The notes under the pieces are model-generated. The model was not told the DNA's origin. It made no database searches and saw only the letters and a program-made list of their open reading frames with translations. This document shows, one piece after another, positions 6,578 through 13,900 of a stretch of DNA of 22,627 nt (within the stretch, counting starts at the first letter, position 1; each line of letters begins with the position of its first letter). Source of the stretch: Candidatus Aminicenantota bacterium (GTDB lineage Bacteria > Acidobacteriota > Aminicenantia > Aminicenantales > Aminicenantaceae); the NCBI GenBank assembly GCA_030627155.1, contig DAOUSP010000005.1:1-22627 (forward strand), written 5' to 3'. Both the position numbers and the translations under genes were made by a program.

Positions 6578-7777
6578 TTATTCCAATACATCTGTGACTG
6601 ATCCAGCTCCGACTGTCCGTCCTCCTTCTCGAATCGCAAAACGCAACCCTTTCTCCATCGCTACATCTGTTATTAAATCTATCTCTAAATTCACATTGTC
6701 ACCAGGCATCACCATCTCTACCCCGCTCGGTAACTTCACCGTCCCAGTCACATCTGTTGTCCTAAAATAAAACTGAGGCCTGTACCCAGTGAAAAACGGC
6801 TTGTGCCTGCCGCCTTCTTCCTTCTTTAATGCATATATCTCCGCCTTAAACTTGTGATGCGGCGTTATTGACCCAGGCTTCGCTAATACCATCCCACGCT
6901 CTACCTCATCCTTGTCCGTCCCTCTTAACAACACTCCTATGTTGTCTCCTGCCATCCCTTCATCCAATATCTTGCGAAACATCTCTACCCCTGTCACTAC
7001 CCGCTTGCGCGTCTCTCCAAACCCTACTATCTCTATCTCCTCTCCTGTCTTAACTCGTCCTCTCTCTACTCGCCCTGTCACTACTGTCCCTCGACCACTT
7101 ATAGAAAATATGTCCTCTATCGGCAACAAAAATGGCTGCTCTACTAACCTCTCCGGCTCTGGTATGTATTTGTCAACCGCATCCATTAACTCCAATATCG
7201 ACTTGTTAACGTCTGCCTCAGGATCCCCATCCGTCTCCAACGACTTTAACGCACTCCCTCGTATCACTGGTATCTTGTCCCCAAGAAATTCATACTTCGT
7301 CAATAACTCCCTTACCTCTAACTCCACTAAATCCAATATCTCAGGATCATCCACTAAATCTACCTTGTTTATAAATACTACTACCGCAGGCACATTAACC
7401 TGCCGCGCTAACAATATGTGCTCCCTCGTCTGCGGCATTGGCCCATCATCAGCTGCTACTACCAATATCGCCCCGTCCATCTGTGCTGCCCCAGTTATCA
7501 TGTTCTTTATATAATCAGCATGCCCAGGACAATCTATGTGTGCATAATGCCTGTTGGCTGTCTCATACTCTATGTGCGCTATCTGTATCGTTAATCCTCT
7601 CTCCTTCTCCTCAGGTGCGTTGTCTATCTTGTCATATTCAATATATTCTACTGTCCCCATCTTCTTGTTCAATACCTTCGTAATAGCTGATGTCAACGTC
7701 GTCTTCCCATGGTCTACATGCCCTATCGTCCCTATGTTTAAATGCGGCTTCGTCCGCTCAAACTTTTTCTTCGCCAT
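6578..7777 (-). CDS. tuf: elongation factor Tu
   Basis: EF-Tu delivers aminoacyl-tRNA to the ribosomal A-site as a GTP complex. The 399-residue product has G1 GHVDHGKT (19-26), DCPGH (82-86), NKVD (137-140), the SAL motif near 173, and the C-terminal GGRTVGAGSVTDVLE; all three domains are present. The ATG at 7775-7777 has a near-perfect AGGAGG 7 nt upstream, so an upstream in-frame start at 7801 is rejected. It lies downstream of fusA as in str operons. Codon use is strikingly unlike the neighbours: I count 28 ATA and 3 ATT among 31 Ile codons, and 26 AAG and 3 AAA among 29 Lys codons, with frequent GTA, GGG and ACG. The protein itself looks fully functional; the anomaly is in its DNA. Confidence 0.99.
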   Translation of the reverse strand: MAKKKFERTKPHLNIGTIGHVDHGKTTLTSAITKVLNKKMGTVEYIEYDKIDNAPEEKERGLTIQIAHIEYETANRHYAHIDCPGHADYIKNMITGAAQMDGAILVVAADDGPMPQTREHILLARQVNVPAVVVFINKVDLVDDPEILDLVELEVRELLTKYEFLGDKIPVIRGSALKSLETDGDPEADVNKSILELMDAVDKYIPEPERLVEQPFLLPIEDIFSISGRGTVVTGRVERGRVKTGEEIEIVGFGETRKRVVTGVEMFRKILDEGMAGDNIGVLLRGTDKDEVERGMVLAKPGSITPHHKFKAEIYALKKEEGGRHKPFFTGYRPQFYFRTTDVTGTVKLPSGVEMVMPGDNVNLEIDLITDVAMEKGLRFAIREGGRTVGAGSVTDVLE

Positions 7778-7864
7778 TCCTTTACCTCCTGTTCCGTTCA
7801 CCTCAAATATTTAATTTTTTTATATTTATTATTAATTACCTTTTGTTTTTTTCTCATCTTGATC
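7778..7864 (-). other. fusA-tuf intergenic region, extremely AT-rich
   Basis: An 87-nt spacer whose first 60 or so bases (fusA side) are almost entirely A and T with long A runs on the transcribed-sense strand, ending in the AGGAGG ribosome site of tuf. I see no clear hairpin, terminator or consensus promoter. The AT-rich run could hold an additional tuf promoter or act as an unstructured ribosome standby site; neither is demonstrated. Confidence 0.35.
7785..7790 (-). promoter_or_regulatory. tuf ribosome binding site (AGGAGG)
   Basis: AGGAGG lies 7 nt before the ATG at 7775-7777 and decides that start. The in-frame upstream candidate at 7799-7801 has no comparable site and would add eight residues absent from EF-Tu proteins. 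Confidence 0.9.
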
Positions 7865-9961
7865 TCATCTATAAACTGATGCTCTTCCCTCAATTCTTGC
7901 AATAACTTTTTCCATAACCACAGGGGGCATAGTTTCATATCTGTAAAACTCCATAGAAAAAATCCCTCGTCCTTGTGTAATTGTTCTTAATGTAGTTGCA
8001 TAACCGAACATCTCTGCTAATGGGACAAAAATCTTAATGATCCTTGAACCTCCCTTGATATCCATTTTAACAACCCTTCCACGACGTGCATTGATGTCTC
8101 CAACAATATCTCCAACATATTCATCAGGAGTCACTACTACAAGATTCATGATAGGCTCGAGAAGGATTGGCTCAGATTTAGCAGCTGCTTCTTTAAATGC
8201 CAAGGAGCCTGCTATCTTAAAAGCAATGGGAGAAGAATCAACCTCATGATATGACCCATCGATCAGAGTGGCTTTCATGTCTGTCATTTGAAAATTGGCT
8301 AAGATTCCTATTTCCATCGCTTCCTTTATTCCTGCTTCTATCGAAGGAATAAATTCTTTGGGGATAACGCCCTTTTTAGTATTGTCAATAAATTCAAATC
8401 CTTTATCTCTTTCTAATGGCTCGATGATTATCTTGCAATGTCCATAATGTCCTCGTCCTCCAGTCTGACGGATATACCTGCCTTCCCCTTCAGCAACACG
8501 CATGATGGTCTCTTTATAAGCTACTTTAGGTTTTCCTAAGTTTGCTTTTACTCCGAACTCTCTTTCCATACGGTCCATAAGAACTTCCAAATGAAGTTCT
8601 CCCATCCCACACACGAGAGTTTGGCCCGTTAAAGGATCTTTGCTCACTTTGAAGGTGGGATCTTCGTTTTTCAGCTTTGCGAGAGCATCTGCTAATTTTT
8701 CATGCTCCTTCCTCGATTTTGGCTCAATAACGGCTGACACTACTGGTTTGGGAAACTTTATTGGCTCTAATACAATAGGCCGATTTTTTGCACACAGCGT
8801 ATCTCCTGTAGAAAGAGTCTTCATTGAACCTATAGCTGCAATATCTCCCGCATAAACTTCTTCTCTATCTTTTCTTTTATTTGAGTGCATTTCTAAAAGG
8901 CGAGAAATGCGTTCTTCTTTTTCTTTAGTTGAATTATACACATAAGAGCCGACTTTTGCTTTTCCTGAATAGACGCGGAAAAATGCCAAAGAGCCGACAT
9001 AAGGATCATTCATTATCTTAAACACCAATGCTGAGAATGAATCCTCATCCGCAGCTTTTCTCTCTTCTATATTAGATGTCTTGGGATGAATCCCTTTCAC
9101 AGGAGGAATATCTACTGGAGACGGCAGATAATCAACTATTGCATCCAACAAAGGATGAATCCCTTTATTTTTGAAAGAAGCTCCATAAAGAACCGGGAAG
9201 AATCGGAGAGATATTGTTCCCTTTCTTATAGCCATTTTAATCTCAGCAGAGGGAACCTCCTCCTCTTCCAAATATCTCTCCATGATAGAATCATCTACTT
9301 CGCTCAACATTTCTAACATTTCCTGTCTTTTTTGTTTGACCTCATTAATATATTCATCAGATATATCGCTAACCTTAAACTCGGCGCCTAATAAATCATC
9401 TTGCCAGCATATTTCCTTCATCTCGACTAAATCAATAACACCTTTAAACCCATCTTCTTTTCCTACAGGCATCTGAATAATCAGCGGACTTGCTTTAAGC
9501 CTTTCTTTCATTTCTTTGATAGCTTTTCCCGGATTTACTCCAATCCGGTCCATTTTGTTAATATAAACAATTCTTGGGACCTGGTACCGGTCTGCTTGCC
9601 GCCAAACAGTTTCTGACTGAGCCTCTACTCCGCCCACTCCACACAAGATAACAATTCCTCCATCTAAAACTCTGAGCGAGCGTTCGACTTCTACAGTGAA
9701 ATCAACATGTCCGGGAGTATCGATGATATTTACTTTGTGGCCTTTCCAATAACACGTGGTAGCTGCCGATGTGATGGTTATTCCTCGTTCCTGCTCCTGC
9801 TCCATCCAATCCATAACAGCCGTGCCTTCATCTACCTCTCCAATCTTATAAGTGATACCCGTGAAGAATAAAATGCGTTCGGTTGTAGTAGTCTTCCCCG
9901 CATCTATATGAGCCATAATTCCTATGTTTCTCACTTTTTCTACAGGATATCTTCGCGCCAA
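7865..9961 (-). CDS. fusA: elongation factor G
   Basis: EF-G is the GTPase that drives translocation and, with RRF, ribosome recycling. The 698-residue product is full length: P-loop AHIDAGKT (17-24), switch I ending in ERGITI, DTPGH (81-85), NKMD (135-138), then domains II to V. Domain III has the GMGELHLEV motif; domain IV retains the SYHEVDSS loop, with the histidine at the position that probes the decoding centre. The start codon is TTG at 9959-9961, supported by GGAG 7 nt upstream and by the family start MARRYPVEK; there is no in-frame ATG upstream before a better site. It lies 45 nt after rpsG. The codon mix is ordinary for the locus, in contrast to tuf. Confidence 0.98.
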   Translation of the reverse strand: MARRYPVEKVRNIGIMAHIDAGKTTTTERILFFTGITYKIGEVDEGTAVMDWMEQEQERGITITSAATTCYWKGHKVNIIDTPGHVDFTVEVERSLRVLDGGIVILCGVGGVEAQSETVWRQADRYQVPRIVYINKMDRIGVNPGKAIKEMKERLKASPLIIQMPVGKEDGFKGVIDLVEMKEICWQDDLLGAEFKVSDISDEYINEVKQKRQEMLEMLSEVDDSIMERYLEEEEVPSAEIKMAIRKGTISLRFFPVLYGASFKNKGIHPLLDAIVDYLPSPVDIPPVKGIHPKTSNIEERKAADEDSFSALVFKIMNDPYVGSLAFFRVYSGKAKVGSYVYNSTKEKEERISRLLEMHSNKRKDREEVYAGDIAAIGSMKTLSTGDTLCAKNRPIVLEPIKFPKPVVSAVIEPKSRKEHEKLADALAKLKNEDPTFKVSKDPLTGQTLVCGMGELHLEVLMDRMEREFGVKANLGKPKVAYKETIMRVAEGEGRYIRQTGGRGHYGHCKIIIEPLERDKGFEFIDNTKKGVIPKEFIPSIEAGIKEAMEIGILANFQMTDMKATLIDGSYHEVDSSPIAFKIAGSLAFKEAAAKSEPILLEPIMNLVVVTPDEYVGDIVGDINARRGRVVKMDIKGGSRIIKIFVPLAEMFGYATTLRTITQGRGIFSMEFYRYETMPPVVMEKVIARIEGRASVYR

Positions 9962-9968
9962 ATTTTCG

Positions 9969-9972
9969 CTCC
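9969..9972 (-). promoter_or_regulatory. fusA ribosome binding site before a TTG start
   Basis: GGAG lies 7 nt upstream of the TTG at 9959-9961. A nearby ATG that overlaps this element (9973-9975 region) is out of frame, so TTG is the only well-placed start for EF-G. Confidence 0.75.
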
Positions 9973-10006
9973 ATTTTGATTTTAATAAAATTCCTTATAT
10001 AGAAAA

Positions 10007-10477
10007 CTACCATTTATAATGAGCAAATGCCCTGTTTGCTTCAGCCATTTTATGGGTATCTTCTCTTTTTTTTATCGATCCACCTCTATTGTTAGCAGCA
10101 TCCATGATTTCTGCTGAAAGCTTCTCAATCATGCTTTTCCCTGATTTCTCCCTGGAATACCTCAACATCCATCTTATAGCAAGAGAAATTGAACGATGTA
10201 AGGGAACTTCTATAGGCACTTGGTAAGTTGCTCCTCCGACCCTTCTCGATTTTGTTTCTATTAAGGGACGCACATTCTCAATGGCTTTTTCAAATATCTT
10301 AAGAGGATCTTCCTTAGTTTTCTGCTTCACCAAATCCATTGAATCATAAACGATTCTCTCTGCTGTGCTTCGTTTCCCCTTCTTCATAATTGCATTTATA
10401 AATTTAGAGATCATGGTGCTATTATAAAGGTGATCCGGCTTTAATTTTCTCTTCTTGATAATTCCTCTTCTGGGCAT
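10007..10477 (-). CDS. rpsG: 30S ribosomal protein S7
   Basis: S7 nucleates assembly of the 30S head and lies at the E-site; in E. coli it also represses str-operon translation. The 156-residue product begins MPRRGIIKKRKLKPD and carries GGATYQVPIEV (about 81-91) and the C-terminal KMAEANRAFAHYKW. The ATG at 10475-10477 has GAGGAG 6 nt upstream; a TTG two codons earlier directly abuts that element and is rejected. Only 11 nt separate it from rpsL. The roughly 100-nt intercistronic S7 target known in E. coli therefore cannot exist in the same form here. Confidence 0.98.
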   Translation of the reverse strand: MPRRGIIKKRKLKPDHLYNSTMISKFINAIMKKGKRSTAERIVYDSMDLVKQKTKEDPLKIFEKAIENVRPLIETKSRRVGGATYQVPIEVPLHRSISLAIRWMLRYSREKSGKSMIEKLSAEIMDAANNRGGSIKKREDTHKMAEANRAFAHYKW

Positions 10478-10488
10478 GTACAACTCCT

Positions 10489-10878
10489 CTAACTTGCGAT
10501 CTTTTTCCCTTTCGGCCTTTTACTTCCGTATTTAGATCTTCCTTTTAAACGTTCTTTAACCCCTTCGCAGTCTAAGGTTCCACGAACGACATGGTAACGG
10601 ACTCCAGGCAAATCCTTTACTCTTCCCCCACGAATTAGCACAATCGAATGCTCCTGTAAATTGTGCCCAATCCCAGGGATATATCCTGTTACTTCTATAT
10701 TATTGGTTAATCGCACTCGAGCTACTTTTCTCATGGCTGAATTAGGTTTTTTAGGCGTAGTTGTGAAAACACGAGTACAGACGCCTCTTTTTTGTGGGCA
10801 CCTTCCTAACGCAGGAGATTTACTTTTGTACTTCTTCGGCGCCCTTCCTTTTCTAATTAATTGGTTTACAGTTGGCAA
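10489..10878 (-). CDS. rpsL: 30S ribosomal protein S12
   Basis: S12 sits at the decoding centre and influences accuracy and streptomycin response. The 129-residue product has TTTPKKPNSAMRK (39-51) and the GGRVKDLPGVRYH loop (84-96). Lysines 43 and 88, whose changes give streptomycin resistance in other bacteria, are both the sensitive-type residue, and Asp89, often methylthiolated, is present. The start codon is TTG at 10876-10878; an in-frame stop lies shortly upstream, GAGGAG is 8 nt upstream, and the product then begins with the canonical MPTVNQLIRKGR. It is the first gene after a convincing promoter, so it heads a str transcription unit. Confidence 0.98.
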   Translation of the reverse strand: MPTVNQLIRKGRAPKKYKSKSPALGRCPQKRGVCTRVFTTTPKKPNSAMRKVARVRLTNNIEVTGYIPGIGHNLQEHSIVLIRGGRVKDLPGVRYHVVRGTLDCEGVKERLKGRSKYGSKRPKGKKIAS

Positions 10879-10886
10879 TAAACTAA

Positions 10887-10892
10887 CTCCTC
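10887..10892 (-). promoter_or_regulatory. rpsL ribosome binding site before a TTG start
   Basis: GAGGAG lies 8 nt upstream of TTG at 10876-10878. A TGA stop in the same frame just upstream excludes a longer S12, so this site fixes the start. Confidence 0.85.
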
Positions 10893-10894
10893 AA

Positions 10895-10945
10895 CAAAAT
10901 TTTAATTTTGCACTCATTCCGATTTGACAAAAAGTGTCAGAATGA
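10895..10945 (-). promoter_or_regulatory. rpsL 5' leader with two predicted stem-loops
   Basis: Downstream of the rpsL promoter the leader can fold twice. The first stem pairs TGACA at 10925-10929 with TGTCA at 10935-10939, extended by TCATTC at 10914-10919 pairing with GAATGA at 10940-10945 across a one-sided internal bulge. The second pairs CAAAAT at 10895-10900 with ATTTTG at 10905-10910 and ends two bases from the ribosome site. These pairings are read directly from the bases. A role, such as ribosomal-protein feedback, is inference only. Confidence 0.45.
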
Positions 10946-10953
10946 ATGTGTGG

Positions 10954-10982
10954 ATAATAGCAAAATTGTTTTGCTATGTCAA
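10954..10982 (-). promoter_or_regulatory. sigma-70 type promoter for rpsL-rpsG-fusA-tuf
   Basis: A perfect -35 TTGACA (10977-10982) is separated by exactly 17 bp from TATTAT (10954-10959), one mismatch from the -10 consensus. It lies in the 118-nt spacer between rpoC and rpsL, so transcription would start near 10947 and give a leader of roughly 65-70 nt before the rpsL TTG. It is the only promoter in the window that I consider convincing. Confidence 0.85.
10957..10977. repeat. perfect inverted repeat inside the rpsL promoter spacer
   Basis: ATAGCAAAA (10957-10965) and TTTTGCTAT (10969-10977) are exact reverse complements separated by TTG. The dyad fills the promoter spacer and overlaps the last base of the -35 and the first three bases of the -10 element. 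It is not followed by a T tract on either strand, so it is unlikely to be an intrinsic terminator for rpoC. Position and symmetry fit a repressor operator, but no regulator is identified. Confidence 0.8.
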
Positions 10983-10996
10983 GGATTTTGAGTCAT

Positions 10997-13900
10997 TTAG
11001 AGCTTATTCTCACGATCAATTTGAAGATCGGTTTTCTCTTCAACTCCTTCCTCTTTATCCTCTTTTAATTCAACATCATGGTAATATCTGTAGCCCGTTC
11101 CTGCAGGGATAAGACGTCCCATAATGATGTTTTCTTTTAGCCTTCTAAGGTGGTCGACTTTTCCATACAAACTTGCTTCTGTCAAAACCCTTGTTGTCTC
11201 CTGGAATGATGCTGCAGCAATAAAGCTTTCTGTACTCAATGCGCTCTTTGTGATCCCCAGAAGAATCGGCCTTGCTTTGGCAGGTTTTCCACTCTCTCTG
11301 ATTATATCCATATTTTTTTCCTGGAAAACGAATTTATCTACCTGCTCATCTATAAGGAAATCCGTGTCGCCTACATCTTCTACTTTTACCCACCGCAATA
11401 GTTGGCGAACGATTATCTCAATATGCTTATCATTTATGGAAACACCTTGAAGTCTGTAAACTTCTTGAATTTCTCGCAATAGGTATTCGGCTAATTCTTT
11501 TTCCCCTTGAACCCGAAGAATATCATGTGGATTAACTGGTCCATCCATTAAAGGCGTCCCTGCTTTGACCCGTTCTCCTTCTCCAACACTTAAGTGAGCT
11601 CCTTTAGGAATATAATATTCTTTTTCTCCGCCACGCTCATTATAAATAGTCAATTTCCTGTGGCCACGCACCAATCCTCCATACTTTACAACACCGTCTA
11701 TTTCTGAAATAATTGCCGGGTTTTTAGGACGTCTTGCTTCAAAAAGCTCCTCGGCTCTGGGTAATCCACCAGTTATGTCTTTAGTTCTGGCAGCTTCTCT
11801 TGGTATTTTTGCAAGAATATCCCCAGCATAAACCTTGTCTTCATTTTTTACTTCAAGGTTTGCTCCAGAAGGAAGGAAATATTTTCTCAGTACTACAGGC
11901 TTTCCATTCTCATCTTTTTTGGACTCATCCAATACTTCAACACGGGGCTGCATCTTTTCATCTTTAGGATCAATGATAACATTGGTAATAAGACCAGTGA
12001 ATTCATCCTGAATCTCTTCCATTGTAAGGCCAATAACAACATCATGAAACCGTACGATTCCTTTCACTTCAGTTAAAATGAAAGTGCTGAAAGGATCCCA
12101 TTCAGCAAATTTTTGCCGGGCTTTTATTTCCTCCCCCTCCCTGGCAAAGATTTGGGCTCCATAGGGAACCTGGTAATGTTCTACTTCCCTTCCCCTATGG
12201 TCAAGAATTGAAATATTTGCATTGCGATTCACAACAACCAATATTTTTTCTTTATTGACAACGGATTTCAAGTTGTTAAACCTGATAATGCCATCATTCT
12301 TCGCCTCAAGTTTGGACCTCTCTGCACCCCTCATTGCGATTCCACCAATATGGAAAGTTCTCATCGTTAACTGTGTCCCAGGTTCACCAATCGACTGTGC
12401 TGCAATTACTCCAACAGCTTCTCCCAATTCAACAAGCTTTCCAATGGCCATATCACGACCATAGCATAGCTGGCATACTCCTTTTTTAGATTCACAGGTC
12501 AATACAGAACGGATTTTTATTTTTTCAATCCCCAAATTTTCTATTTCTTGGGCAACGCCTTCTGTTATCTCTTGGTTAACATCCACAATAACTTCATTTG
12601 TATCTGGGTGCAATATTCTTTCTAAAGATATTCGCCCAACAATACGGTCGACAAATGGCTCAATAAGCTCTCCATTCTCAACAATAGCTGAAACATTAAC
12701 ACCTTTAAGTGTTCCGCAATCATGTTCATCAACAATCATCTCTTGTGCTGCGTCCACTAATTTACGTGTTAAATACCCTGAATTGGCTGTTTTTAAAGCT
12801 GTATCTGCTAAACCCTTCCGGGCACCGTGAGTCGAAATAAAATATTGCAAAACATTGAGCCCCTCCCGTAAATTCGAAATAATTGGTGTCTCTATAATTT
12901 CACCAGAAGGTTTACTCATTAACCCACGCATCCCAGCCAACTGGCGAATTTGCTGTTTGTTTCCTCTTGATCCAGAGTCAGCCATAATAAACAAAGGATT
13001 CAACCTTTCCCCTTCAAAGCTGTCCCTTCTCATGGTCTCTATCATCGCACTTGAAACTTTATCCGTCACTGTTCCCCATATTTCAACAATCCTATTGAAC
13101 CTCTCACCTGCAGATATTGTCCCTTCTCGATATAGTTTCTCAATATGCTGAACTTCTTTTTCTGCCTTTTTCACTAATTCCGCTTTTTCTTCTGGGATGA
13201 TAAAGTCATTGATTCCCAAAGAAAAACCAGCTAATGTGGCATAAGTAAATCCTAACTCTTTCATCAAATCCAGCATTTGAATCGTTGGATCTAACCCAAG
13301 CTTTAGATATATATAATATACAAGGTTTTCTAACCCTTTCTTCTTCATGATTCCATTTACAAACGGAATGCCTTCTGGAACATTGGAATTGAATATTATT
13401 CGCCCTGGAGTTGTGTCAATAAGTGCATTCTTTAATTCCTTGATAGGACATGCTAAAACATTTTGATCATCATAAAAAGTGGAAAGGTTCATAAGTTGGC
13501 CAGTATACCTTAGCTTTATCTTAGCATGCAAAGAAACTTCCTTGCTCTCTAAGGCCAGTAAAACTTCTTCAGATGAAGCGAATATACCCCCTTCTCCTTT
13601 TTGCTTGTCCCTATCCAAAGTTAAATAATAACAACCCAACACCATATCCTGACTAGGAATAGCAAGAGGCCTTCCGTTAGCAGGTGATAATATGTTTTGA
13701 CTCGAAAGCATTAAAGATTGCGCTTCCACTTGTGCTTCTATAGAGATAGGGATATGAACAGCCATTTGGTCCCCGTCAAAATCTGCATTAAATGCCGCAC
13801 AGACTAAAGGATGGATTTGAATCGCTTTCCCTTCCACTAAAACTGGGTCAAAAGCTTGTATTCCCAATCGATGAAGAGTAGGAGCCCGGTTCAGCATAAT

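Noticed and set aside
6912..7514. Long plus-strand open frame opposite tuf
   Set aside because: It is a by-product of the biased codon use of tuf on the other strand. It has low-complexity Ser/Thr-rich content, no ribosome site and no recognisable domain.
10660..10680. S12 Ile in PGIGHNLQEHS as an unusual decoding-centre mutation
   Set aside because: E. coli has Glu there, but Ile or Val at this position is common in other bacteria and plastids, so it is natural variation.
10957..10977. The inverted repeat after rpoC as a rho-independent terminator
   Set aside because: The stem is AT-rich and is not followed by a run of T on either strand. It sits precisely inside a promoter, which explains its position better.
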